Positions 33,328 through 41,309 of a DNA stretch of 64,000 nucleotides are shown here, piece by piece. Position 1 is the first letter of the stretch. The number at the start of each line of letters is the position of its first letter. The DNA comes from Desulfotomaculum sp. GTDB taxonomy: Bacteria > Bacillota > Desulfotomaculia > Desulfotomaculales > Desulfallaceae. A program made the position numbers and the translations under genes. Under the pieces are notes generated by a model. The model did not search any database, was not told the DNA's origin, and worked only from the letters and a program-made list of their open reading frames with translations. The stretch spans positions 1 to 64,000 of the forward strand of contig JAENYQ010000009.1 of assembly GCA_016841675.1 (NCBI GenBank), in the 5' to 3' direction.

Positions 33328-34740
33328 TTGAAACTAAAAGGCAAAAAAGTGCTGGTGGTTGGTGCAGCCAAAACAGGCTTATCGACGGCCCGGTTTTTAT
33401 TGCGCCAGGGCGCAGATGTTACTGTAACCGACAGCAAGGAAAAGGACAAATTTAACGGGGACCTGGATGAACTGCTGAAAAACGGTGCCCGGGCCGTGTT
33501 GGGTAACTATCCAGATGTACGGCCGGGTATCTACGACCTGCTGGTGGTCAGCCCCGGCGTGCCGCCGAGCGTTGCCCCGGCGGTTTCGGCTCGCCAGCAG
33601 GGCATTCCGGTAACTGGTGAGCTTGAACTGGTTTATCGCTATGCCCGGACGCCCATTGTGGCTATCACCGGAACCAACGGTAAAACCACCACCACCAGCC
33701 TGGTGGGTGAAATATTTAAAGCCGTTGGCCGGCGTACCCTGGTGGGAGGTAACATCGGCACCACATTGGTGGATGTTATAAAGGATTATGGTCCGCAAGA
33801 TATAATCGTAGCCGAAGTTTCTAGCTTTCAGCTGGAAACGGCGGAGCAATTCAGGCCACGGGTCGCAGTTATCTTGAATATCGCCCCAGATCACCTGGAT
33901 CGCCATGGTACCATAGAAAACTATATCGCTGCCAAAGCCCTTATTTTTGCCCGGCAGGGCCCAGGCGATTTTACCGTGCTTAATTACGATGACCCCGGCA
34001 CCCGCGCGCTGGCCGGGCAGGTGCCGGGGCAGGTTATATTTTTCAGCCGCCGGCATAGCTTAGAAGAGGGGGTTCTTGTCCAAGGCGACAGGATTATTGT
34101 ACGTCTCGCTAGCGTTCAAACGGATGTTCTGGGTACCGGTGAGTTGGCTATCCCCGGGGCGCATAACCTGGAAAATGCCCTAGCGGCGGTAGCCACCGCT
34201 TTTGTTATGGGCGTGGCCCCGACTGTGCTGGCCCAAACCTTGCGTTCTTTCGCCGGGGTGGAACACCGGCTGGAAACGGTGGCCGATATAAACGGCGTAC
34301 GTTATATCAACGATTCCAAGGGCACCAACCCGGAAGCCAGCATAAAAGCTTTGGAGGCGTTCGACCGGCCTATCGTTCTTTTGGCGGGCGGCAGGAATAA
34401 AGGCAGTGATTTTACCGCATTTTCCAGACGGGTACGGGAAAAGGTGCGGGTGCTGGTGCTGCTGGGCGAGTGTGCGGACGAAATTGAGCGTTCCGCCAGG
34501 GAAGAGGGTTTTGTTTCGGTTAAAAGGGTGTCCGATTTTCGGAAGGCCGTGTTAGAGGCATACCGTGCCGCTTTGCCCGGGGATGTAGTACTGCTGTCCC
34601 CAGCCTGTGCCAGTTGGGACATGTTTAAAAACTACGAAGAGCGGGGCAACTTGTTTAAAAGCATTGTGCTGGAATTAGGAGTCAGGAGTCAGGAGTCAGA
34701 ATTCAAGATTCAAAATGAGAGAATCGGCGAGAACATTTGA
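33328..34740 (+). CDS. murD: MurD, UDP-MurNAc-L-Ala:D-Glu ligase, with repeat-derived tail
   Basis: A 470-residue cytoplasmic Mur ligase adding D-glutamate. Rossmann start KVLVVGAAKTGLSTARFLLR, P-loop VAITGTNGKTTTTSLVG, NIAPDHLDRHG, INDSKGTNPEASIKAL and LLSPACASWDMFKNYEERG, all as expected. TTG start behind GAAGGAA. The ligase normally ends soon after the last motif; here about 20 extra residues (VRSQESEFKIQNERIGENI) are encoded by a GGAGTCA tandem repeat and its flank (34678 onward). The C-terminus is therefore likely derived from a mobile repeat. It probably does not harm activity, since the tail lies outside the domain core. Confidence 0.94.
   Translation: MKLKGKKVLVVGAAKTGLSTARFLLRQGADVTVTDSKEKDKFNGDLDELLKNGARAVLGNYPDVRPGIYDLLVVSPGVPPSVAPAVSARQQGIPVTGELELVYRYARTPIVAITGTNGKTTTTSLVGEIFKAVGRRTLVGGNIGTTLVDVIKDYGPQDIIVAEVSSFQLETAEQFRPRVAVILNIAPDHLDRHGTIENYIAAKALIFARQGPGDFTVLNYDDPGTRALAGQVPGQVIFFSRRHSLEEGVLVQGDRIIVRLASVQTDVLGTGELAIPGAHNLENALAAVATAFVMGVAPTVLAQTLRSFAGVEHRLETVADINGVRYINDSKGTNPEASIKALEAFDRPIVLLAGGRNKGSDFTAFSRRVREKVRVLVLLGECADEIERSAREEGFVSVKRVSDFRKAVLEAYRAALPGDVVLLSPACASWDMFKNYEERGNLFKSIVLELGVRSQESEFKIQNERIGENI
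34678..34704. repeat. GGAGTCA tandem repeat ending in GAATTC
   Basis: Three GGAGTCA units (34678-34698), then GAATTC, inside the murD 3' end. The inverted counterpart is the GACTACT array with GAATTC at 34914-34947. Single or double units occur at 26172, 37351, 46227 and 62868. Confidence 0.7.
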
Positions 34741-34813
34741 AGATTTACTGGTATGGCAGAAGGTGCTATCCAGGCGTTTTAGAGGTATAAGACATTTTCA
34801 TGACTACCCCTGA
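34715..34813 (+). pseudogene. Remnant of a four-helix-bundle (23S rRNA intervening-sequence type) protein gene
   Basis: A 32-codon frame starting MRESARTFEDLLVWQKVLSR. The FEDLLVWQKA-like opening is the hallmark of the four-helix-bundle protein family first described from 23S rRNA intervening sequences (about 120 residues). Here it stops after 32 codons (HFHDYP then TGA), so most of the gene is gone. It lies between the GGAGTCA repeat and a TGTCATCC hairpin, suggesting that repeats bounded or replaced the rest. Confidence 0.6.
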
Positions 34814-34882
34814 AAATAGACTTTAGGTTGTCATCCTGAGCGTAGCGAAGGATCTAGATTCTTCACTTCGCTCAGAATGACA
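34808..34882. repeat. TGTCATCC...GAATGACA hairpin repeat with TGAAAATAGAC flank
   Basis: CCTGAAAATAGACTTT flank (34809-34825) and the palindrome TGTCATCCTGAGCGTAGCGA ... TTCACTTCGCTCAGAATGACA (34829-34882). The flank and the palindrome recur inverted at 44490-44657. Between murD and spoVE. Confidence 0.75.
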
Positions 34883-34913
34883 TGCGCAGGTCCTGAATTT
34901 CGCGAGGCGTATT

Positions 34914-34947
34914 GACTACTGACTACTGACTACTGACTACTGAATTC
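34914..34947. repeat. GACTACT tandem repeat ending in GAATTC
   Basis: Four GACTACT units (34914-34941), then GAATTC. Reverse-complemented (AGTAGTC) it corresponds to the GGAGTCA array at 34678, giving an inverted-repeat pair around a 270-bp unit. Confidence 0.7.
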
Positions 34948-35061
34948 TACCGGTCATTGCTTTTGCTTCGCCGGAACCCGTCGGGATTAAACCCCTGCCG
35001 GGTCGGATTTTAAGTCTTCCGGCCCGATTACTGAAAACACCCGGTAACGAGGGGGTTACAA

Positions 35062-36180
35062 ATGATGCGCACGCGCAAAAAAGCTTTTGATTTTGTCATG
35101 TTCTTAACCGTAATGGTACTGCTCAGTATTGGCCTGGTCATGGTATTCAGTGCCAGCGCATACTTTGCCGGTGATCCCGACGGACCGTTCAAAGACCCGT
35201 TCCATTTTTTTAAGCGCCAGCTTTTTGGTGCCCTTTTGGGTATCGTGGTCATGTTTTTTATGATTAACTATGACTACTGGCGTCTTAAGCGGTGGGTCGG
35301 ACTGATGTTGATCACATCTTTCGTACTACTGATTTTGGTACTAATACCGGGTATCGGCATAGAGCTTTTGGGCGCCCGGCGCTGGATAAACTTGGGCTTT
35401 ACTAGTTTCCAGCCTTCGGAATTGGTTAAGATATTTATTATTACCTTTGTTGCCTATGGCTTGTCCAGGCGAAGAGAGCAAATCAAATATTTCGGGCGTG
35501 GTCTACTGCCCTTCCTGATTATTGCCGGAGCTGCGGCACTGTTAATCCTGGCCCAGCCCGACCTGGGCACAGCAGCCACGCTGTTGGGTACCATTTTCAT
35601 CATGTTTTTTGCCGCCGGGGCCAGGGGTGCCCACCTGACCGGGTTGGCCGGAGTGGGCGTTGCGCTGGTGGCTGCAGCTATCTTCTTTGAACCATATCGG
35701 ATGAGGCGGTTCATGGCTTTTATGGATCCTACAGCCGATCCCACCGGGGCGGGCTGGAACATACTAAATGCTCTGATGTCATTGGCATCAGGCGGTTTTT
35801 TAGGTGCGGGCTTGGGGCAGGGGCGCCATTCCAAGTTTTTATTTCTGCCCGAGCGGCATACGGACTTCATTTTTGCATCCATAGGCGAAGAACTTGGCTT
35901 TATCGGTGGCTTTTTGGTAATCACTTTGTTTATCATCCTGGTCTGGCGGGGCTTTAAAATTGCCATTACCTGTCCTGATGCCTTCGGTAGCCTGCTGGCC
36001 GCCGGTCTGGTTACCGGTATTGCGCTGCAGGCGCTGGTAAATATCGGTGTTGTCACCGGCAGCCTGCCTGTTACCGGCATTACTTTGCCCTTTGTCAGTT
36101 TTGGTTCCACGTCCTTAATTTTTTCGTTGATGGGTGTGGGGATTTTACTAAACATATCAAGGTATTCCAATCCAAGGTAG
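35062..36180 (+). CDS. spoVE: SEDS peptidoglycan glycosyltransferase (SpoVE/FtsW)
   Basis: A 372-residue polytopic SEDS-family lipid II polymerase, partner of a class B PBP (probably FtsI). About 10 transmembrane segments. Motifs: VFSASAYFA near the start, GARRWINLGFTSFQPSE, AQPDLGTAATLL, the catalytic-region FLPERHTDFIFASIGEELGF, and GSLPVTGITLPFVSFGSTS near the end. GAGGGGG precedes the ATG. In spore formers the gene here may be ftsW, spoVE or a single gene doing both; the name spoVE follows gene order. It ends 34 bp before murG, with a GGGGA/TCCCC palindrome in between. Confidence 0.92.
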   Translation: MMRTRKKAFDFVMFLTVMVLLSIGLVMVFSASAYFAGDPDGPFKDPFHFFKRQLFGALLGIVVMFFMINYDYWRLKRWVGLMLITSFVLLILVLIPGIGIELLGARRWINLGFTSFQPSELVKIFIITFVAYGLSRRREQIKYFGRGLLPFLIIAGAAALLILAQPDLGTAATLLGTIFIMFFAAGARGAHLTGLAGVGVALVAAAIFFEPYRMRRFMAFMDPTADPTGAGWNILNALMSLASGGFLGAGLGQGRHSKFLFLPERHTDFIFASIGEELGFIGGFLVITLFIILVWRGFKIAITCPDAFGSLLAAGLVTGIALQALVNIGVVTGSLPVTGITLPFVSFGSTSLIFSLMGVGILLNISRYSNPR

Positions 36181-36185
36181 GCATT

Positions 36186-36199
36186 GGGGAATGTCCCCA
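36186..36199. repeat. GGGGAATGTCCCC palindrome
   Basis: TGGGGAATGTCCCCA, a near-perfect palindrome of the GGGGACA/TGTCCCC family, in the short gap between spoVE and murG and just before the murG ribosome site. Confidence 0.55.
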
Positions 36200-36214
36200 G
36201 ATGAGGTGATCATT

Positions 36215-37342
36215 TTGCGCTTTATTGTCACCGGCGGCGGTACTGGCGGCCATATCTATCCGGCCCTGGCTATAGCCGGCGGTATGCAGCAACGGTATCC
36301 AGGCTGTCGGATTATGTATGTCGGCACCGCTCGGGGACTGGAGTCCGACTTGGTTCCTGCGGTTGGGATTGATTTTCGTGCGGTGCGGGCAGTGGGTATC
36401 AAGCGCAGCCTGTCGCTGCAAAACTTGAAAGTGCCCTTGGAAGTGGTTGCCGGTTACCGGGAAGCCCGGCGGCTGATCCGAAGCTTTGCCCCGGATGCGG
36501 TGGTGGGTACAGGAGGGTATGTATGCGGACCGGTGGTGCTGGCTGCGGCCAGGATGAAAATACCCACTCTGATTCACGAACAAAATGCGCTGCCGGGGAT
36601 CACTAACCGAATCTTATCTCGGTTTGTGGACCGGGTGGCGGTGACCTTCGAGGATTCTTTAAAACATTTTCCCGGCCAGGCTAAGCCGCGGCTAACCGGT
36701 TTGCCGGTACGTTCCGAGGTACTGACTGCGGGCCGGGAGGCAGCTCGGACCAAGTACAGCGTAAAGGATGAGGAATTGTTTGTTCTATCCTTCGGTGGTA
36801 GCCAGGGCGCTCGTAGTATCAACAGTGCTGTGGCCTCTGTAGCTGGATGGATTGCCGGTAGGCCAGACCTTAAATGGCTGCACGTTACCGGCCAGGGGCA
36901 GTACGATAGTTTTATGGACATGCTAAAGCGGAAAGGGGACACACCTCAACAAAATAGAGGAGCCGTGGAAGTACCTGGTAATCTGATTGTTCAGCCCTAC
37001 ATGTACGAGATGCCGGATGCGCTGGCAGCGGCGGACTTGGTGGTGGGCCGGGCCGGTGCCGCCAGCATTGCTGAGATAACGGTCCGTGGGCTGCCCGCAT
37101 TGCTGGTACCGTTCCCCTATGCCACCGCCAATCATCAGGAGCACAACGCCCGGGCGTTGGTTGACCGGGAGGCGGCAGTAATGATCCTGGATGCCGAATT
37201 TTCCGGTACTGGGTTGGCCGCTAGGCTGGAAGAATTGTTGGGTGAACCAGAACGTCTTAAGGCCATGGCTGCATCCAGCCGTGGACTTGGCAAACCACGA
37301 GCATTGGATGATATTTTAGATGCACTGGCGGAACTGCTTTAA
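36215..37342 (+). CDS. murG: MurG, lipid II-forming GlcNAc transferase, with an insertion
   Basis: Peripheral membrane GT-B enzyme that adds GlcNAc to lipid I. N-terminal RFIVTGGGTGGHIYPALAIA, YVGTARGLESDLVP, VVGTGGYVCGPVVLAA, HEQNALPGITNRIL, SFGGSQGARSINSAV, ADLVVGRAGAASIAEI and FPYATANHQEHNA all present. TTG 36215 follows GAGGTGAT and places the start at the usual MurG N-terminus; 375 residues. Between HVTG and PYMYEMPDALAA there are about 12 more residues than in E. coli MurG (KRKGDTPQQNRG), encoded by AAAGGGGACACACCTCA at about 36932, a copy of the intergenic repeat. The insertion is in frame and sits in a surface loop of the C-terminal domain, so the enzyme is probably still active. Confidence 0.93.
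   Translation: MRFIVTGGGTGGHIYPALAIAGGMQQRYPGCRIMYVGTARGLESDLVPAVGIDFRAVRAVGIKRSLSLQNLKVPLEVVAGYREARRLIRSFAPDAVVGTGGYVCGPVVLAAARMKIPTLIHEQNALPGITNRILSRFVDRVAVTFEDSLKHFPGQAKPRLTGLPVRSEVLTAGREAARTKYSVKDEELFVLSFGGSQGARSINSAVASVAGWIAGRPDLKWLHVTGQGQYDSFMDMLKRKGDTPQQNRGAVEVPGNLIVQPYMYEMPDALAAADLVVGRAGAASIAEITVRGLPALLVPFPYATANHQEHNARALVDREAAVMILDAEFSGTGLAARLEELLGEPERLKAMAASSRGLGKPRALDDILDALAELL
36929..36965. repeat. GGGGACACACCTC repeat inside murG
   Basis: GCGGAAAGGGGACACACCTC, the same word as found twice after murC (38947 and 38981). In-frame within murG; the inserted codons correspond to the loop that is longer than in other MurG proteins. Confidence 0.7.
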
Positions 37343-37579
37343 AAAAAACGTCAGGAGTCAGAATGTAATAACGGCTTATCTCTAAGTATTCCAAATCCGA
37401 TTCCTGAATTATAGTTATTTAACCTTTAGTTTTCAACCTCTAACTTCTAATGTGTGGGACAAGCCAAGGGGGCGTCGTGTTAATAGTAACACCAATTTAA
37501 ATTGGCGCATAATATGAGATATCCTCTCCTGGCTTGCCGTACTTGCACCAAACGGGTGCAGGAAGGAGCTGATTGGCGG

Positions 37580-38971
37580 GTGACAGAAATACCGGGTAAG
37601 GTTCACTTTATTGGCATTGGTGGAGCCGGAATGAGCGGCCTGGCTAGAGTGCTGCTTGAGCAGGGATTTGATGTACGGGGGTCTGATTTAAGCAGCACGC
37701 CGGTGACCGAAAGACTACAAACCATTGGAGCCGCCGTATATACAGGGCACTGTGCAAACAACATCAGGGATGCGGAATTGGTGGTGGTCTCTACAGCCAT
37801 AGATTCGGCTAATCCGGAACTGCAGGAAGCAACCAAAAAAGGCGTTCCGGTAATTCACCGGGCCGATTTACTGGGACTGTTAATGAACCGGCAAAGCGGC
37901 CTGGCTATAGCCGGGGCACACGGTAAAACCACCACCACTGCCATGCTGGCGTTGGTAATGGAAAAATGCCACCTGGATCCAACAATACTCATCGGAGGTG
38001 AATTGACCAATATTGGCGGCAACGCTAAGCTGGGTCGGGGCGAGTACCTGGTGGCGGAAGCAGACGAAAGCGATAAATCATTTCTAAAGCTGAAACCTTA
38101 TTTGGCTGTGGTGACCAATATTGAGGACGATCATTTAGAACACTACGGCTCGGTGGAAAAGATCGTCGAAGCATTCCGGCAATTCCTGCGTGGAATAAAC
38201 CCGGGTGGTGCTGCAGTACTTTGTTTTGACGATGTGGTTGTCAGAGATGTTTCCCGCGCGTGCGGGGAAAGAATTATTACTTACGCTGTAGAATACCCGG
38301 AGGCCGATTATGTATTAAATGATATCCGATTGCACAGTAGCGGGTCTGCGGCGGAAGTTTATTACCGGGGGCAGCACTTGGGCCGCCTGCAACTTGCCGT
38401 TCCCGGCCGGCATAACCTGGCCAACGCCCTGGCTGTGGTGGCAGTAGGACGGTTTATTGGCATTTCATTTCCCGAAATGGCGGCTGCGCTGCGGGACTTC
38501 TCAGGTGCCGGCAGACGTTACCAACTTATGGGCCGGGCAGGCGGCGTTACCGTGGTGGACGATTACGCGCACCACCCCACTGAAATAGACGCCACGCTTA
38601 AAGCGGCCAGGCAGATGCACCCCGGTCGCATTATCACCGTTTTCCAACCGCACCGTTTTTCCAGGACCTCATGGCTGCATCAGCGCTTTGGAAGCTGTTT
38701 TTCTGAAACAGATATGTTAATTATTAACGACATTTACGGCGCCGGAGAAAAACCTTTGGAGGGGATCACCGCACAACTTATTGTGGATGCCGTAGTGGCA
38801 CAGAACGGCCATCGGCCAGTTTTCATTAGCTCGCGTGATGAAACAGTCAAGTATCTGGCTGAGAATCTGCAGGGGGGCGACTTGGTGCTCACCATGGGCG
38901 CGGGCGACGTTTGGAAAACCGGTCCGGAGCTGTTAAAACGGTTAAAGGAAAGGGGACACACCTCAGCTTAA
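37580..38971 (+). CDS. murC: MurC, UDP-MurNAc:L-Ala ligase, C-terminus from repeat
   Basis: First amino-acid-adding Mur ligase; cytoplasmic. KVHFIGIGGAGMSGLARVLL (nucleotide-binding start), AGAHGKTTTTAMLALV (P-loop), EADESDKSFL, NIEDDHLEHYG, DDYAHHPTEIDATL and FQPHRFSRT. GTG 37580 is chosen because AAGGAG lies 11 bases upstream and this matches the usual MurC N-terminus; an upstream frame to 37502 has no ribosome site. 463 residues. The last residues (KERGHTSA) and stop are read from AAAGGGGACACACCTCAGCT, a copy of the dispersed repeat, which is repeated once more in the 3' flank. murB follows after a repeat-filled gap. Confidence 0.93.
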   Translation: MTEIPGKVHFIGIGGAGMSGLARVLLEQGFDVRGSDLSSTPVTERLQTIGAAVYTGHCANNIRDAELVVVSTAIDSANPELQEATKKGVPVIHRADLLGLLMNRQSGLAIAGAHGKTTTTAMLALVMEKCHLDPTILIGGELTNIGGNAKLGRGEYLVAEADESDKSFLKLKPYLAVVTNIEDDHLEHYGSVEKIVEAFRQFLRGINPGGAAVLCFDDVVVRDVSRACGERIITYAVEYPEADYVLNDIRLHSSGSAAEVYYRGQHLGRLQLAVPGRHNLANALAVVAVGRFIGISFPEMAAALRDFSGAGRRYQLMGRAGGVTVVDDYAHHPTEIDATLKAARQMHPGRIITVFQPHRFSRTSWLHQRFGSCFSETDMLIINDIYGAGEKPLEGITAQLIVDAVVAQNGHRPVFISSRDETVKYLAENLQGGDLVLTMGAGDVWKTGPELLKRLKERGHTSA

Positions 38972-39064
38972 GGGGATTAAGGAAAGGGGACACACCTCAA
39001 ATTTCAGGTATTTCTTTGGGGTCGAGGAATGTCCCCAATTGGATGGGGTCGAAGAATGTCCCCA
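38947..39064. repeat. Cluster of GGGGACACACCTCA and GGGGTCGAGGAATGTCCCC repeats
   Basis: Two direct copies of GGAAAGGGGACACACCTCA (38947 and 38981), then GGGGTCGAGGAATGTCCCCA (39019) and GGGGTCGAAGAATGTCCCCA (39045). The first overlaps the murC stop, the last abuts the murB ribosome site, so the whole murC-murB gap is made of repeats. Confidence 0.8.
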
Positions 39065-39082
39065 ACGGAGGAGAGCTAACCG

Positions 39083-39994
39083 TTGACGGGTGATAATTTA
39101 TACAGGTGTTTAAGTAAATTAATCAAGGGTCGGGTTACGGCATCCGAGCCCATGAGCAGGCACACCAGTTGGCGCATTGGCGGGCCTGCCGACTTTTTCG
39201 TGGAGCCGGCGGACTCCGATGACCTTAACCGGGCATTGGCCTGGGCACGCAGTAGCGGGGTGCCGGTCGTTGTTATCGGTAATGGTACTAATCTACTGGT
39301 TTCAGACGGCGGCATCAGAGGCTTGGTGCTCAAGCTTGGAGCAGGTCTGTCCCGTATTGAAATTAGAGACACAGCCATTTATGCCGGAGCAGGAGTGTTG
39401 CTGCCCCGGTTGGCCAACCGGGCACTGCAGGCCGGGTTGGCCGGGTTCGAGTTTTTGGCCGGCATACCCGGCACCGTAGGCGGGGCGCTATTGATGAACG
39501 CCGGGGCTAACGGGTGCTCGATGGGAGAGCGGATTCAGCGGGTGGAAGCAATGGATTTCGAGGGTAATAAAGTAACTTTTGACAGAAACGAATTGAAGTT
39601 TACTTACCGTAATAGTTGCTTATCCCATAGAAATTTAATTATTATCGGGGCTGGCTTTGAGGGACTGCCCTGCCCCGGGATAGAGATAAAAAAAAGGATG
39701 GACCAATACCAGAGCCGGAGACGAGGTACTCAGCCTTTGGAACTGCCCAATGCAGGCAGCGTTTTTAAAAACCCACCCGGTGATTCGGCGGGCCGGTTGA
39801 TTGAAAACGCAGGCTGTAAAGAAATGCGGGTGGGTGGCATTCAGGTTTCGCTGCGGCACGCCAACTTTTTTGTCAACCTGGGTGGTGGAACCGCTGCTGA
39901 TGTGCTGGAGCTTGTGCATACAGTGCGGGAAGCGGTGGAAGAAAAATGCAATGTAAAACTCTCGCTGGAGGTGCAGATGCTGGGAGAGTTTTAG
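39083..39994 (+). CDS. murB: MurB, UDP-N-acetylenolpyruvoylglucosamine reductase (type II)
   Basis: A 303-residue FAD-dependent reductase that converts UDP-GlcNAc-enolpyruvate into UDP-MurNAc. FAD-binding start (TSWRIGGPADFFVEPAD), GNGTNLLVSDGGIRGLVLKL, GIPGTVGGALLMNAGANG and the catalytic-serine region LPNAGSVFKNPPGDSAGRLI. No extra type I insertion domain is seen, so it is type IIa-like as in other Bacillota. TTG start behind GGAGGAGAG. 15 bp before murA. Confidence 0.94.
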   Translation: MTGDNLYRCLSKLIKGRVTASEPMSRHTSWRIGGPADFFVEPADSDDLNRALAWARSSGVPVVVIGNGTNLLVSDGGIRGLVLKLGAGLSRIEIRDTAIYAGAGVLLPRLANRALQAGLAGFEFLAGIPGTVGGALLMNAGANGCSMGERIQRVEAMDFEGNKVTFDRNELKFTYRNSCLSHRNLIIIGAGFEGLPCPGIEIKKRMDQYQSRRRGTQPLELPNAGSVFKNPPGDSAGRLIENAGCKEMRVGGIQVSLRHANFFVNLGGGTAADVLELVHTVREAVEEKCNVKLSLEVQMLGEF

Positions 39995-40009
39995 CGGAGG
40001 TGATGACAA

Positions 40010-41263
40010 TTGCATAGATTTATGATCGTGGGCGGTAACCGACTGCAGGGCACTGTACGGGTAAGCGGGTCCAAGAACTCCACTCTACCCATTGTGGCAG
40101 CCAGTTTACTGCTGGACGGCGAATGCATTATCAAGGGTGTTCCCCGCCTGCGTGACGTGGCCGTGATGCGTGATGTGCTGGTGCACCTTGGCGCAGACGT
40201 GGTCTGGGAGAAGGATACCATGCGCATCAACGCCAGCAGTATTAACTGTCAAGATGTAAGCGAGGATTTAATGCGGCGAATGCGGGCATCCAACTTGGTG
40301 TTAGGTCCGTTAATCAGTCGGTTTAAACATGCTAAAATCAGTTATCCCGGAGGCTGTAATATAGGCTCAAGACCTATGAACTTGCACATGAAAGGACTAC
40401 AGGCGCTGGGGGTGGAGATGACCGAAAAATTTGGTTACATTACCGCCAGGGCTGAAAAACTACAGGGTAACGAAGTATACCTCGACATGCCCAGTGTGGG
40501 GGCTACGGAAAACCTAATGATGGCGGCGATATATGCCAGGGGAACCACGATCATCCGTAACGCAGCCCGGGAGCCCGAGATTATTGACCTTCAGAACTTT
40601 TTAAACCGCATGGGCGCTATGGTCAAGGGCGCCGGTACCGACACCATCAGGGTAACCGGGGTAGATAAGTTATCGGGAACCACCCACACGGTAATCCCGG
40701 ATCGGATTGAAGCGGGTACCCACATGATTGCAGCGGCCATTACGGGCGGTGATGTCGTTATCGCAGACGTCATACCGGAACATCTGGAACCGGTAATCAA
40801 CAAGTTACGCGAAGCCGGAGTCTACGTGGAGGTGAAAGACGACCAGGTCCGGGTGGTGGCGAATAAAAGGCCCAAGTCGGTGGATATAAAGACAATGCCC
40901 TATCCCGGATTTCCCACCGATATGCAGCCCCAGTTTATGGCTCTGATGACCATTGCTGAAAATACCAGCGTAATTACCGAAACAGTTTTTGAGAATCGGT
41001 ATAAACATGTGATGGAACTGCGCCGAATGGGGGCGGACATCCGCTTGGAAGGCCAGACGGCGGTAATCAAGGGCATACCCCGGCTGTCTGGAGCTACGGT
41101 GGAGACCAGTGACCTACGAGCAGGAGCGGCTCTGGTGCTGGCGGCATTGGCGGCGGAAGACGGCACGGTGCTGGAGCAGGTGGAACACATTGACCGCGGT
41201 TACGAGCGGCTGGAAAATAAATACAACGCCCTAGGGGCGCGGATTATCCGGGTGAACAGTTGA
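40010..41263 (+). CDS. murA: MurA, UDP-GlcNAc 1-carboxyvinyltransferase
   Basis: A 417-residue cytoplasmic enzyme of the first committed step of peptidoglycan synthesis, the target of fosfomycin. VSGSKNSTLPIVAASLL (substrate lysine), GGCNIGSRPMNLHMKGL containing the active-site Cys, GATENLMMAA, RIEAGTHMIAAAITGG and GFPTDMQPQFMAL. The active-site Cys is present, so it should be fosfomycin-sensitive. TTG start behind GGAGGTGATG. It ends in VNS, with a terminator overlapping the stop. The last 145 bp plus 46 bp downstream are duplicated at 43440-43631. Confidence 0.95.
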   Translation: MHRFMIVGGNRLQGTVRVSGSKNSTLPIVAASLLLDGECIIKGVPRLRDVAVMRDVLVHLGADVVWEKDTMRINASSINCQDVSEDLMRRMRASNLVLGPLISRFKHAKISYPGGCNIGSRPMNLHMKGLQALGVEMTEKFGYITARAEKLQGNEVYLDMPSVGATENLMMAAIYARGTTIIRNAAREPEIIDLQNFLNRMGAMVKGAGTDTIRVTGVDKLSGTTHTVIPDRIEAGTHMIAAAITGGDVVIADVIPEHLEPVINKLREAGVYVEVKDDQVRVVANKRPKSVDIKTMPYPGFPTDMQPQFMALMTIAENTSVITETVFENRYKHVMELRRMGADIRLEGQTAVIKGIPRLSGATVETSDLRAGAALVLAALAAEDGTVLEQVEHIDRGYERLENKYNALGARIIRVNS

Positions 41264-41309
41264 GTACACATTAAATGTGGACTCTTTTTTGGTTTTAGGG
41301 GGGACAAGG
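41118..41309. repeat. murA 3'-end duplication, left copy
   Basis: A 192-bp segment covering the last 48 or so codons of murA and its terminator. The same segment occurs at 43440-43631 with only about six differences, mostly at third codon positions, before the two sequences diverge just after GGACAAGG. Confidence 0.9.
41263..41290 (+). terminator. murA terminator
   Basis: AGTACACATT-AAATGTGGACT-type hairpin (AGT-CACA ... TGTG-ACT) followed by CT6, overlapping the murA stop. It is duplicated at 43585-43612, now just upstream of ftsQ. Confidence 0.75.

Noticed and set aside
33397-34056. 219-codon antisense frame over murD
   Set aside because: Complementary-strand shadow of murD; no recognisable domain.
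34914-34947. Possible microsatellite regulating phase variation of spoVE
   Set aside because: Seven-base units are 120 bp upstream of the gene, outside its reading frame and promoter-like sequence; it is better explained as one side of an inverted repeat pair.
35454-36170. 238-codon antisense frame over spoVE
   Set aside because: Complementary-strand shadow of a conserved SEDS gene; no ribosome site.
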